NCBI RefSeq assembly: GCF_007954585.1
Contig: NZ_CP042382.1
Span: 2,852,001-2,916,000, forward strand
DNA from: Pistricoccus aurantiacus
Lineage (GTDB): Bacteria; Pseudomonadota; Gammaproteobacteria; Pseudomonadales; Halomonadaceae
Direction of reading: 5' to 3'
Length of the DNA: 64,000 nt
The position numbers and the translations under genes are program-made. Shown in pieces: positions 38,409-46,717 of the stretch; the first letter of the stretch is position 1; each line of letters opens with the position of its first letter. Below the pieces are notes generated by a model. It worked only from the letters and a program-made list of their open reading frames with translations. It ran no database searches and had not been told where the DNA came from.

Positions 38409-39609
38409 CCCCCTGAAAAGCGTTGAAGCCGCCCTGGCGGCCATGCTCGAAGGCATCACGCCCCTGGACGGCGAACGACTGCCCTGCGATCAGGCGGCGG
38501 GCCGCGTGCTGGCGGAAAGCGTCACCGCACGCCTTGACGTGCCCGGTTTCGACAACAGCGCCATGGACGGCTATGCGCTACGGGCCGCGGAGGCCGGCCA
38601 GGTATTGCCGATGATTCAGCGTATCGCCGCCGGCCACCCGGCAGCACCGCTGATGCCCGGCGGCTGCGCGCGCATCTTCACCGGCGGCGAAATCCCCCCG
38701 GGTGCGGATTGCGTGGTCATGCAGGAGCGTACCGAAAGCCGCGACACCGGTATTTTCATTCCCGAGGGCATTCCCGTCGGGGACAATATCCGTCGTCGCG
38801 GGCGTGACGTGGCCCAGGGCAGCCAGTTGCTGGGTGCCGGCCTGAAGCTGGAAGCCGCGGCGCTGGGGCAGCTTGCGGGCCAGGGAATCACTGAAGTCGT
38901 GGTATGCAAGCGCCCGCGAGTCGCCCTGCTCTCCACTGGAGACGAGATCATCGATCCCGGCCTGCCCTTGGCGCCGGGACAGATCTACAACTCGAACCGA
39001 GCGATGCTCAAGCGGCTGCTGGAGCGTTTCGGCGCAGAAATGGTGATGGTGGAAAGCGTGCCGGACGATTACGCCGCTACCTGCGACATTCTGAAACAGG
39101 CGGCACAGTGCGCGGACGTGGTGATTTCCACCGGCGGCGTCAGCGTGGGCGAAGAGGATCATGTCAAGGCTGCCCTGGAGGAATTGGGTCAGCTGGATTT
39201 ATGGCGTCTCGCCATGCGCCCCGGCAAGCCGCTGGCCCTGGGCCGCCTGCCTCGGGATAACGGCGAGACGCGCTTCGTCGGCTTGCCGGGCAACCCGGTC
39301 TCCGGCTTCGTCGGCGCCTGGATCTTCCTGCGCCCCCTGATCGGTGCCCTGCTGGGCTGTCCGGCGCTCGAGGCGTTGCCGAGAATTCGCGCTCGTACGG
39401 CTTTTTCCACCAGCAACGGCATACGCCGTCATTATATGCGCGTAGCACTTGCCTTCACGGAACAAGGTCCGGTAGCCAACGCCTTCAGAGACCAGAACTC
39501 CGCGGTGCTCTCTTCCTGCGTGGAGGCCAATGCCCTGGCGGTAATTCCGGAACAGGCCGAGATTGCCGTGGGTGATGAAGTCGAGTGTCTGTGGCTGGTA
39601 GAAGCTTGA
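38398..39609 (+). CDS. moeA: Molybdopterin molybdotransferase MoeA
   Basis: A 403-residue MoeA that inserts molybdate into adenylylated molybdopterin. Motifs: DVPGFDNSAMDGYALR (N-terminal), FTGGEIPPGADCVVMQE, the MoCF-fold stretch LLSTGDEIIDPG, VISTGGVSVGEEDHVKAAL and FVGLPGNPVSGFVG. Length and domain order are normal. Last gene of the plus-strand cluster, ending about 20 bases from convergent acpH. Confidence 0.96.
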   Translation: MADNPLKSVEAALAAMLEGITPLDGERLPCDQAAGRVLAESVTARLDVPGFDNSAMDGYALRAAEAGQVLPMIQRIAAGHPAAPLMPGGCARIFTGGEIPPGADCVVMQERTESRDTGIFIPEGIPVGDNIRRRGRDVAQGSQLLGAGLKLEAAALGQLAGQGITEVVVCKRPRVALLSTGDEIIDPGLPLAPGQIYNSNRAMLKRLLERFGAEMVMVESVPDDYAATCDILKQAAQCADVVISTGGVSVGEEDHVKAALEELGQLDLWRLAMRPGKPLALGRLPRDNGETRFVGLPGNPVSGFVGAWIFLRPLIGALLGCPALEALPRIRARTAFSTSNGIRRHYMRVALAFTEQGPVANAFRDQNSAVLSSCVEANALAVIPEQAEIAVGDEVECLWLVEA

Positions 39610-39630
39610 GCGACTATTGACGAATTTGAT

Positions 39631-40191
39631 TCAGCGCTGAAGCTGCGCGACAAGCTCCGGCCACAGCGCGTTGAAATCTTCTTCGAGCCGGAAATAGTCT
39701 TCTTCCAGCCAGGGCCTGAGCTCTGCCAGGCGATTGGGCCCGGAAAGCCTGGTGCCGATTCCGGCGATGGCGCGGCAAGTGAAGTCGAAATCCGCATAGG
39801 CGTTCAGCCAGTCCTGATCAATCAGTACCGGTATCATGCTGGACAGGCGGGCCGGCGCGGCTCGCCGACCCAGCACCCGGTAGCAGCGTTCGATCAAACG
39901 CTGATGCCCCGGTTGGATCTTCTGCTGACGCGCTAGAAAGTGATCCCAGACGAGATCCAGCGCGATTCCCGCGTAACGGCGCTTGTCCTGCGGGGCCCGT
40001 TGGCGTGCCGCCAGTACGCGAGGATGACGATCGATAGTGGCGTCGACTCGGCGATGATGACGAATGCCTTCCGCTACTCGGAGATTCCAGATTTCCAGAT
40101 TCATCCCCTTTACGCCGTCGGCGATCAAGTTGCCATACAGAAAATCGTCGCTGCCGCCTTTGGCCAGCCAGGCATGGGCAAGAAAGTTCAT
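39631..40191 (-). CDS. acpH: Acyl carrier protein phosphodiesterase
   Basis: A 186-residue AcpH-family protein that removes phosphopantetheine from acyl carrier protein. Motifs MNFLAHAWLA, LYGNLIADGVKG, IRHHRRVDATIDRHPRV and IALDLVWDHFLAR hold the HD-like metal ligands. It overlaps the tusE stop by four bases and ends the tusDCBE transcript. Confidence 0.93.
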   Translation of the reverse strand: MNFLAHAWLAKGGSDDFLYGNLIADGVKGMNLEIWNLRVAEGIRHHRRVDATIDRHPRVLAARQRAPQDKRRYAGIALDLVWDHFLARQQKIQPGHQRLIERCYRVLGRRAAPARLSSMIPVLIDQDWLNAYADFDFTCRAIAGIGTRLSGPNRLAELRPWLEEDYFRLEEDFNALWPELVAQLQR

Positions 40192-40583
40192 AAGCAGTTG
40201 GTCGGTTTAGGCAACCCAGCCAGCCGAGCCACAATCCTTGCAGGGCTTTCCTGAACATCTTTTTCGGGAAACAGCCGCATCAGATAAAGGGAATTGCCCT
40301 TCTCCGGCCCCAGAGTGCCGGTTACTGTCTTGACCAGCGGGCGCATGGCAGGCGCCGTCTCGAAACGCTTGTAGAAGCCCCGGACAATATCGATGATTTC
40401 CCAGTGCTCCTCGTGCAACTCACGGCCTTCGGCTCGCGCCAGCGCTTTTGCGACCTGCGGATTCCAGTCATCGAGGTCGATTAGGTAGCCTTCCGGATCC
40501 AATCCGACTCGATCATCTGTCTTCTCAGCTTTTTTACTGATTGATGATAAATCAAGATAACGGTATATTTGCGTGCTTGCCAT
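40188..40583 (-). CDS. tusE: Sulfur relay protein TusE (DsrC family)
   Basis: A 131-residue TusE, which takes sulfur from TusBCD and gives it to MnmA for 2-thiouridine in tRNA. The conserved C-terminal Cys is in PKPTNCL, the penultimate residue; motifs GYLIDLDDWNPQVAKALA, HWEIIDIVRGFYKRF and KGNSLYLMRLFPE are typical. The N-terminus is about 20 residues longer than usual, and its codons contain one copy of the repeated AAGATAACGGTATA motif. The ATG overlaps the tusB stop. Confidence 0.93.
   Translation of the reverse strand: MASTQIYRYLDLSSISKKAEKTDDRVGLDPEGYLIDLDDWNPQVAKALARAEGRELHEEHWEIIDIVRGFYKRFETAPAMRPLVKTVTGTLGPEKGNSLYLMRLFPEKDVQESPARIVARLAGLPKPTNCL
40554..40567. repeat. Copy 2 of motif AAGATAACGGTATA (within tusE codons)
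   Basis: Exact copy of the 14-mer, lying within the early codons of tusE (encoding part of QIYRYLD). Confidence 0.55.
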
Positions 40584-40873
40584 TAAAACCAGCTCACGGT
40601 CTTTTCCGCTTCCTCGGTCAGTTCGACGAAGCCATCCACATCCACCACCACGACATGATCCGCGCAGCGTCCTTCCAGCCCGCGTGCCGCCAGATCCTCT
40701 CGCAGAGCAAAGAGCCGCCCCTCCAAGGAGCCAAAATAGTCGACCAGTTGAGGCAATGCACCCTGCACCCCGTCCTCGGTCAGGATCAGACAGTCCGTCG
40801 AGTCCATCGCGCTCAACGCGTCTTGATAGACACGGCTAGCGGATGGAGAACGGTTCAAGATATGCAAAATCAT
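40583..40873 (-). CDS. tusB: Sulfur relay protein TusB (DsrH)
   Basis: A 96-residue TusB/DsrH subunit of the TusBCD complex: MILHILNRSPSASRVYQDAL at the N-terminus and DCLILTEDGVQGAL in the middle, ending KTVSWF as family members do. It lies between tusC and tusE in the operon. Confidence 0.92.
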   Translation of the reverse strand: MILHILNRSPSASRVYQDALSAMDSTDCLILTEDGVQGALPQLVDYFGSLEGRLFALREDLAARGLEGRCADHVVVVDVDGFVELTEEAEKTVSWF

Positions 40874-40896
40874 GCCGATGAGGCCCTCGAAACACC

Positions 40897-41292
40897 CTAA
40901 AAGTTCAATACCAGCCGATGCCGATGAAAGATCGTGGCGATGGCAGGCGAATCGATGCCTCGAACCGGCAACAACAACGTCTGTTCATCAAGCCCCCGCC
41001 TAGCGAGGGCTTCTTTGTCCACCAGCACATTATCAATGTCATAAAGCGGTAGCATTTCAACCAGGCCTTGGGTGCCCTTTTGGTTTAGGGGGCCGTTGGT
41101 CTGATTGGGCAACAGCGCCAGCACACCGTCCCCCAGAAACAGCAGGCTGACCCGCTGACCGAAGGCCGCCGCGACCAGAGCGCTATCCAACCCCTCCCGC
41201 AGCCAGCTCGTACCTTGAGGCGCGTGGCGCAGCACCACCAGCACATCACCTGTGAGTTCACTCTCATTACGCTCAGGTACAACACTACTCAT
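40897..41292 (-). CDS. tusC: Sulfur relay protein TusC (DsrF)
   Basis: A 131-residue DsrE-fold protein, the TusC subunit. Visible: VLVVLRHAPQGTSWLREGLDSALVAAAFGQRVSLLFLGDGVLALLPNQ and LYDIDNVLVDKEALARRGL. The start ATG 41292 is preceded by GGGAG; an open extension to 41361 adds a Ser/Arg-rich stretch and is less likely. The shared LREGLD...AFGQ motif supports the assignment over TusD. Confidence 0.92.
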   Translation of the reverse strand: MSSVVPERNESELTGDVLVVLRHAPQGTSWLREGLDSALVAAAFGQRVSLLFLGDGVLALLPNQTNGPLNQKGTQGLVEMLPLYDIDNVLVDKEALARRGLDEQTLLLPVRGIDSPAIATIFHRHRLVLNF

Positions 41293-41364
41293 GCCGGTCT
41301 CCCTGCCGCCTCCCTCGCTGCTTCTCGAGCTTCTTTGCTTGGCAATCTTTACGATAGACATCGC

Positions 41365-41757
41365 TCAGGGCGAAAAGGTAACCAGTCGATCGTGAGACAA
41401 ACCGGCCTCTATCAGTTGGCCGAGCCCCGTCAATTCGAAAGGCGCCGCGAGGCTATGGCCTGTCTTGCCGTGGCGCGCCGCCTCGCGTTCATTAAGCAGC
41501 CCCCTTCGCAATCCTGCAGCGATACAGACCAGCAGTTCCGTACCCTGGGTTTCATGCAGGCTGCACCAGGCATCGCAAAGGTGAGGTTCATCCTGAGGAG
41601 GCGCGGACAAGCGAGCCGCATTGTAAACGCCATCATGGTAGAAGAATACCGTCGCCAGATGATGCCCTCGACTGACTAGCGCATGAGCAAAGCGCAGAGC
41701 AGAGTGCGATGCCTGGTCGCTGTAGGGACTCCCTTGCACGAGTAACGCATAGCGCAT
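41365..41757 (-). CDS. tusD: Sulfur relay protein TusD (DsrE)
   Basis: A 130-residue TusD, the subunit with the active cysteine of the complex, seen here in ELLVCIAAGLRRGL. The N-terminus MRYALLVQGSPYSDQASHSALRFA and the VFFYHDGVYNA motif are typical. The start at 41757 has GGAAG eight bases upstream; a 23-residue extension to 41826 runs through a terminator-like hairpin and is rejected. Confidence 0.93.
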   Translation of the reverse strand: MRYALLVQGSPYSDQASHSALRFAHALVSRGHHLATVFFYHDGVYNAARLSAPPQDEPHLCDAWCSLHETQGTELLVCIAAGLRRGLLNEREAARHGKTGHSLAAPFELTGLGQLIEAGLSHDRLVTFSP

Positions 41758-41796
41758 CTTATCGACTTCCGAATGACCTGTTCCTGAACGCACAAA

Positions 41797-41813
41797 CCCC
41801 GCAAGAAGCGGGG
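41797..41813 (-). terminator. Hairpin between yccA and tusD
   Basis: CCCCGC-AAGAA-GCGGGG forms a six-bp GC stem, followed on the minus strand by TTTGTG. The T-run is weak, so it may reduce read-through from yccA into tusDCBE and not fully stop it. Confidence 0.55.
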
Positions 41814-41841
41814 CCGTGTCATGCAAGATTGCTGATTGGGA

Positions 41842-42510
41842 TCAATCGTTGCTGGCGATACCCAGCAGCGCCAGCAGGCTGATAAAGAGATTGTAGATGG
41901 AGACGAAAAGCGTGATGGTAGCGATGATATAGTTGGTCTCACCGGCACGATGCACGATTTCACTGGTCTGATAGAGAATCACCGCGGAGGAAAACAGCAC
42001 GAATCCCGCTGAAACCGCCAACGCGAGAGCCGGGATATTGAAGAGCAGCGCCACCACCATTGCCAGAATCAGCACGATCGCGCCGGCCATGATGAAGTTG
42101 GCGAGAAAACTGAAATCCTTGCGCGTGATCAGCGCTATCGCGGACAGACCGATAAAGGTCGCACCAGTCATCGCCAAGGCGGTCATGACCAGTTCAGCCC
42201 CGTTGGGCAGCGTCAGATAGGCGTTGAGTATCGGCCCTAGGGTAAAGCCCATGAAACCGGTAAATGCGAAGATCGACAAAAGTCCCGCGGCGGAATTGGC
42301 GGTCTTGTGCACCAGAAACATCAGCCCATAGGCGCCGATGAAAAAGACCAGAATATTGATTCGCTCGATCCCCATCGCCATGGCGGCGGCGGCGGTCATG
42401 GCGGAAAAAAGCAGGGTCATCGCCAACAAGCCATAGGTATTGCGAAGTACCTTATTGGCGCTTACCGCAGAACCCTGGCGTTGAGTTAGATGTGACTCTT
42501 GAAAGGCCAT
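41842..42510 (-). CDS. yccA: Bax inhibitor-1/YccA family membrane protein
   Basis: A 222-residue protein with seven membrane helices of the BI-1/YccA family. YccA is a substrate and modulator of FtsH in E. coli. Visible: LRNTYGLLAMTLLFSAMTAA at the N-terminus and IVHRAGETNYIIATITLFVSIYNLFISLLALLG at the C-terminus, with the family's acidic helix end. AGGAG precedes the ATG. The yccA-tus gene order is common in gammaproteobacteria. Confidence 0.94.
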   Translation of the reverse strand: MAFQESHLTQRQGSAVSANKVLRNTYGLLAMTLLFSAMTAAAAMAMGIERINILVFFIGAYGLMFLVHKTANSAAGLLSIFAFTGFMGFTLGPILNAYLTLPNGAELVMTALAMTGATFIGLSAIALITRKDFSFLANFIMAGAIVLILAMVVALLFNIPALALAVSAGFVLFSSAVILYQTSEIVHRAGETNYIIATITLFVSIYNLFISLLALLGIASND

Positions 42511-42540
42511 CGATCAAGGCTCCTGTATAAATGAATCGAT

Positions 42541-42546
42541 ATTATA
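42541..42546 (-). promoter_or_regulatory. Probable -10 element of yccA
   Basis: TATAAT on the minus strand, 30 bases before the yccA ATG. A matching -35 hexamer at the right distance is weak. Confidence 0.45.
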
Positions 42547-42594
42547 GACCTAGGATGACGCCTCTGGGTTCCTTCGGCAAGAGCCGCAACACAC

Positions 42595-43077
42595 TTAATT
42601 CCCACCCATGCCCTGCCACTCACGCTTTTTCAACAAATCCGAGGGTTCTTCGAGTATGCGCCTGGCGAGGGGGGCCACCGCCGCTATGGCGGTATCTTTC
42701 AAATCAGCGATTTCCTCAAGGCTGAACCAGGCAGCATCCTGGGCGTCGTCCGCGGCGAATGGATCTCCCGCCAGCCACCGGCAGTACACCGCGATCAGCA
42801 CATAATGAAAATCCGGATTTTCGATATCGCTGCCCTCCTGGGTCTCCAGTACGTCGACAATGGCTTCCGGGCGCGCTTCGATACCGGTTTCCTCCAGCAG
42901 TTCTCTTACCGCCGCCGCCCGCAGCTGCTCCCCCCACTTGACCTTGCCACCCGGAAATCCCCATAGACCCTGGCGAGGCGCATTGCCTCGACACACCAGC
43001 AATACCTTGTCGTCTCGAGCCACCAAGGCCAGCACGCCTACGGCCGGTGAAACGGGTTTTTTCCCAGTACCTGTCAT
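42595..43077 (-). CDS. NUDIX hydrolase
   Basis: A 160-residue NUDIX protein. The Nudix box reads GKVKWGEQLRAAAVRELLEETG (about residues 44-66, with the catalytic REL-EE pattern complete), after GLWGFPG. The substrate is not evident; the closest general class is ADP-ribose or MutT-like pyrophosphatases. AGGAG precedes the ATG at 43077. It is upstream of yccA on the same strand, about 85 bases away. Confidence 0.9.
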   Translation of the reverse strand: MTGTGKKPVSPAVGVLALVARDDKVLLVCRGNAPRQGLWGFPGGKVKWGEQLRAAAVRELLEETGIEARPEAIVDVLETQEGSDIENPDFHYVLIAVYCRWLAGDPFAADDAQDAAWFSLEEIADLKDTAIAAVAPLARRILEEPSDLLKKREWQGMGGN

Positions 43078-43192
43078 GGTATTTCTCCTAGTCGCTTGTA
43101 CTTATATAAGGCCAAAGAGTTTTCACGATCCTCTTTGCCAGCTTTTCTTTTTTAGACGATGCTTTGTACGACGTACATCAAGAGGGACTCTT

Positions 43193-43996
43193 ATGAAAGA
43201 CGCTAACGCAACCGCGCATAAAGGACAAAAAGCGGTAGCTCGCATGGGTTATATCGCCAAGGGCGTCGTCTATCTTCTTATCGGCGGTCTGGCGATAATG
43301 GCGGCGGTCGGCCTGGGCGGCAAGAATGCCAGTTCGAAAGAGGCGATCAATTCGTTAGCGAGCCAACCCTTCGGCGGTTTCATGCTTGGGGTGCTGGGTA
43401 TCGGGCTTTTCGGTTATACCATCTGGCGTTTCGTTCAAGCCTGGTCAGACACGGAAAACAAGGGAAGTGACGCCAAGGGTATCGTTACCCGTATCGGCTT
43501 TGTCATCAGCGGTATCACCTATGCGGGTTTGGGGGTCTACTGTTTCGATATCATCTTGAACGCTGCCTATTCCAGCGGTGGGTCCACGGAGGATCGTACC
43601 GCGAAACTGATGAGCTATCCCGGCGGCGTCTATCTCGTTTTCGCCGTGGGGCTGGTCTTCATCGGGGTTGGAATTCGCCAAATCTGGCGGGCGGTGAAGC
43701 GCTCCTATCTCAAGAACTGGCATACTCAGGAAATGAGTCGACACCAGCTCAAGGTCGCCGAGGGTATCACTCGATGGGGACTCAGCGCTCGCGGCGTGGT
43801 TTTCATGATCATCGGAGGCTTTTTGTGCCTGGCCGCCTGGAACACCAATCCGGATCAAGCAGAGGGTCTTGGCGGCGCCTTGAGCACCCTGGCAAGTCAG
43901 CCTTTCGGACCCTGGCTGCTGGGTATCGTCGCGCTGGGTCTCATCAGCTATGGTGGCTACTGCCTGCTCAACGCGCGCTTTCGCGACGTTTCATGA
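43193..43996 (+). CDS. DUF1206 membrane protein
   Basis: A 267-residue protein of the DUF1206 family with six hydrophobic segments arranged as three repeated two-helix units. Each unit starts with a similar stretch: ARMGYIAKGVVYLLIGGLA, TRIGFVISGITYAGLGVY and TRWGLSARGVVFMIIGGF. A SLASQPFG motif recurs at the end of the first and third units. The start at 43193 follows GAGGGA. The function is unknown. It is divergent from the NUDIX gene. Confidence 0.88.
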   Translation: MKDANATAHKGQKAVARMGYIAKGVVYLLIGGLAIMAAVGLGGKNASSKEAINSLASQPFGGFMLGVLGIGLFGYTIWRFVQAWSDTENKGSDAKGIVTRIGFVISGITYAGLGVYCFDIILNAAYSSGGSTEDRTAKLMSYPGGVYLVFAVGLVFIGVGIRQIWRAVKRSYLKNWHTQEMSRHQLKVAEGITRWGLSARGVVFMIIGGFLCLAAWNTNPDQAEGLGGALSTLASQPFGPWLLGIVALGLISYGGYCLLNARFRDVS

Positions 43997-44094
43997 TTCA
44001 CCAGCCGGTATTTCGCACCAGCATAGAACATACCGAGCACATGAATCCCTTTTTAATAAGCCACTATCAAGGCAACAGGGAAACAAAACAAACG

Positions 44095-44631
44095 ATGAGA
44101 GGATGGCTCCTACTATTCGTAATCAGTCTATTCTTGACCGGCTGTCAGGCACTATCGCCCTGGTCGAAGGATACCCATACCCCGCCCCCGCCGCCCACGG
44201 TGGAAACCTTGCCGCAGCCGTCGGACAAGCCTCGCCCGGCACCTTCGAGACCGGATACCGTCAAGCGCGACGTGGATTTTCCAGAGGCAGAGTACGCATC
44301 GCTGAAGAAAACCGGTAACGCCGCTATCAAAGGCAGGCTAGGCAACGGCTCTCTTCCCGCCGGTAGCAGTCGTCGGGTGTCCATCGCACCCGTCACCTCC
44401 TACTCCGCGGAGGCGGCGGAAATCGCCCTGTCGGGCAAGCCGATCGAATCCCCGGACCCACGAGCCCAAGCCTACACGCACTACGCCAACGTGGACGCCA
44501 ACGGCAATTTCAGTATCAGTGGTCTCGCTGCCGGCGACTACTATGTGGCAGGCAAGCTGGGAAACAAGGTCGTGATCAGCCAAGTGAGGGCAAGATCCGG
44601 CAGGACGGTCAGCGTAATCTTGGGGCGCTAA
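44095..44631 (+). CDS. Putative lipoprotein with carboxypeptidase-regulatory-like domain
   Basis: A 178-residue secreted protein. The signal ends in the lipobox LTGC (Cys at residue 17), so it is probably an outer- or inner-membrane lipoprotein. A proline-rich linker (PPPPPTVETLPQPSDKPRP) follows, then a beta-rich domain resembling CarboxypepD_reg (IKGRLGNGSLPAGSSRRVSI; NGNFSISGLAAGDYYVAGKL). An in-frame ATG at 44041 would place 18 extra residues before the signal. I do not recognise a specific function. Confidence 0.75.
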   Translation: MRGWLLLFVISLFLTGCQALSPWSKDTHTPPPPPTVETLPQPSDKPRPAPSRPDTVKRDVDFPEAEYASLKKTGNAAIKGRLGNGSLPAGSSRRVSIAPVTSYSAEAAEIALSGKPIESPDPRAQAYTHYANVDANGNFSISGLAAGDYYVAGKLGNKVVISQVRARSGRTVSVILGR

Positions 44632-44650
44632 GTGGAGATTCAAGACAGCT

Positions 44651-44681
44651 AAAAACAAAAACCAGCCGTAACTGGCTGGTT
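44651..44681 (-). terminator. Terminator of tRNA-Ser
   Basis: AACCAGCC-GTAACT-GGCTGGTT (44660-44681) forms an 8-bp stem, followed on the minus strand by TTTTGTTTTT. It lies 26 bases after the tRNA end. Confidence 0.85.
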
Positions 44682-44706
44682 TCAATGCTGAATTCTATAA
44701 GCAAGG

Positions 44707-44796
44707 TGGCGGAGGGACAGGGATTCGAACCCTGGAAGGGCGTTAACCCTTGCCGGTTTTCAAGACCGGTGCATTCAACCGCTCTGCCATCCCTCC
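44707..44796 (-). tRNA. tRNA-Ser (anticodon UGA)
   Basis: A 90-base serine tRNA with encoded CCA. All arms are visible: acceptor GGAGGGA/TCCCTCC, anticodon stem CCGGT/ACCGG around loop CTTGAAA (anticodon TGA), a long class-II variable arm (AAGGG...CCCTT), and T arm CAGGG-TTCGAAT-CCCTG. It reads UCA and probably UCG codons. A promoter and terminator flank it, so it is a separate transcript. Confidence 0.97.
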
Positions 44797-44810
44797 GGTC
44801 ACGGCGTCGT

Positions 44811-44838
44811 ATACTACCAGCCTGGACCTGTTCGTCAA
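44811..44838 (-). promoter_or_regulatory. Promoter of tRNA-Ser
   Basis: On the minus strand TTGACG (44838-44833), a 16-base spacer and TAGTAT (44816-44811) lie 15 bases before the tRNA 5' end. This is close to the sigma-70 consensus. Confidence 0.7.
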
Positions 44839-44873
44839 TAGCGAATCAGATGCCTGCTGCCAAAATGGTTGTA

Positions 44874-46580
44874 TCAATAAGGCTTTAATCCTACCCGTGT
44901 CACCTTGTTGCCCTCCATTTCGCTGACGACCCAGTGGATGCCGTGCCAGTCCACATCGTCACCCACCACCGGATGCCCACCGACCCGTAGCGATATGAAC
45001 TCTCCCAGAGTCATATCCTGCTCGCCGGAGCTCAAGGTCAAGCCATAGGCTTGAGCCACATCACCCATCAGGGCGTCGCCATCGAGAGTGAAGATACCGA
45101 AGAAGGCGCGTTCACGCTTGAGGGTAGCATCGCCGTTGAACAAGCGATTGAGCGCCGGCAAATCCTTGGAGCGTCCGATGATGCAAATCACATCACCCAG
45201 CTTGAGACGAGTACTGCCCTTGGGATGCAGCATGGAATGCTCGCGAAACAAGGCGGAAATCAGCGCTCCGGAGGGAAAGCGCAGCAGACGTATCGGCGCA
45301 TCTTCCAAGGCATCGTTTTCCACCGTGTAAACGAACATCTCGTAATCGTTCTCCGGCAGCACTCCAAGCGCCCCACGCCGATGTGGAGTGACGCCTAGCG
45401 GCACTTCGACCTTCATCCAGCGTGCCATCAGCGGTATGGTGCCCCCCTGAATCACCAGTGAAAGCAGCACCACCGCAAAGGCAACATTAAAGTAGAGCAC
45501 CGAGTTTTCTACGCCGCCGATGACGGGAAAAATTGCCAGTACGATAGGCACCGCTCCGCGTAGCCCAACCCAACAGATAAAACCGATTTCTCGCCAGCGA
45601 AACTTGAAAAAGGGCTTGATGATGATCAACACCGCCAAGGGTCGTGCAATGAAGGTCAGCACCAGAGCCACCAACATTGCCGAAACGCCGTATTCAAGCA
45701 CCTCACTGGGATTCACCAATAACCCCAGCACTAAAAACAGTCCAATTTGGCTCAGCCAGGCCAAACCGTCATGTACCGGCAGAATGAAATTGAGATGCCG
45801 CCCGGGCTGATTGCCGATCATCAAACCGGCCAAGTAGATTGCCAGGAAACCGCTACCCCCTAGCGCCCCGGTCATTCCGAATACACAAAACCCCAGCGCC
45901 AGCGCTAAGAGGGAATAAAGTCCTGGCGCCAGATCCAGCCAGCGCAATAGCTTGGCGGAAAGCCAGCCGCCGCCCAGGCCGATACCAATGCCCAAACCAA
46001 ATTGCGTAATTAAAAAAAGTAAGGTTTCGCCGACACCGCCAATCTCACCCATCATCAATTCGATTAAGGTCAGCGTCAAAAAAATTGCCATGGGGTCGTT
46101 GGTGCCGGACTCGATTTCCAGCGTTGCCGCGACGCGCTCGTTGAGGTTCATGCCACGACCGGATAGCAGCGCGAACACCGCCGCCGCGTCCGTGGAACCG
46201 ACAATAGCGCCCACCAATAGCCCCTGAATCAGGGTTAAATCAAATATCCAGGCGGCAAAAAGTCCGACGATACCTGCAGTAACCACCACCCCAAATGACG
46301 CTAGTGAAAGCGCTGGCTTGAAAGCGACCCGAAAGGTCTTTAGGCGAGTGCGTAGCCCACCGTCGAGCAGGATCATCGCCAAGGCCAGATGGCTGATCAC
46401 AAAGGCCAGGGAGTAATCATCGAACTTGATGCCCAGCACACCTTCTTCGCCGGCAAGCATGCCAAGAACCAAGAAAATGACCAGTAAAGGCAACCCAAAA
46501 AATGACGATAAGCGGCTGGCAAGTATGCTTAGCGCAATCAGGAAACCACTAAGCAAAAAGAACGAATTGATGCTATCCAT
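44874..46580 (-). CDS. nhaP2: Potassium/proton antiporter NhaP2-like
   Basis: A 568-residue CPA1-family antiporter. About 12 membrane helices (residues 1-390) include the transport motif VGAIVGSTDAAAVFALL, and ESGTNDPMAIFLT with the essential acidic pair. The C-terminal soluble part has a TrkA-C-like domain (about 400-480; GSTRLKLGDVICIIGR) and a CorC/HlyC-type domain (about 490-568). It exports K+ for H+ and so guards cell volume and pH; in a halophile it complements proVWX. Confidence 0.93.
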   Translation of the reverse strand: MDSINSFFLLSGFLIALSILASRLSSFFGLPLLVIFLVLGMLAGEEGVLGIKFDDYSLAFVISHLALAMILLDGGLRTRLKTFRVAFKPALSLASFGVVVTAGIVGLFAAWIFDLTLIQGLLVGAIVGSTDAAAVFALLSGRGMNLNERVAATLEIESGTNDPMAIFLTLTLIELMMGEIGGVGETLLFLITQFGLGIGIGLGGGWLSAKLLRWLDLAPGLYSLLALALGFCVFGMTGALGGSGFLAIYLAGLMIGNQPGRHLNFILPVHDGLAWLSQIGLFLVLGLLVNPSEVLEYGVSAMLVALVLTFIARPLAVLIIIKPFFKFRWREIGFICWVGLRGAVPIVLAIFPVIGGVENSVLYFNVAFAVVLLSLVIQGGTIPLMARWMKVEVPLGVTPHRRGALGVLPENDYEMFVYTVENDALEDAPIRLLRFPSGALISALFREHSMLHPKGSTRLKLGDVICIIGRSKDLPALNRLFNGDATLKRERAFFGIFTLDGDALMGDVAQAYGLTLSSGEQDMTLGEFISLRVGGHPVVGDDVDWHGIHWVVSEMEGNKVTRVGLKPY

Positions 46581-46717
46581 GGCGATCCGCTATTGCGTGA
46601 ATAAAAAACGTATTATGTCATACCGCCTTATTCGCGGCGATGCGTAGGCAATATTACTCACTGATACTCAAGCCAATTTGCGAACTCATGCGAGATTATT
46701 AGGGTGAAAAAGACTAC

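Noticed and set aside
44707-44796. tRNA-Ser as an integration site of a genomic island
   Set aside because: No integrase gene and no repeated tRNA 3' end were seen nearby; flanking genes are ordinary.
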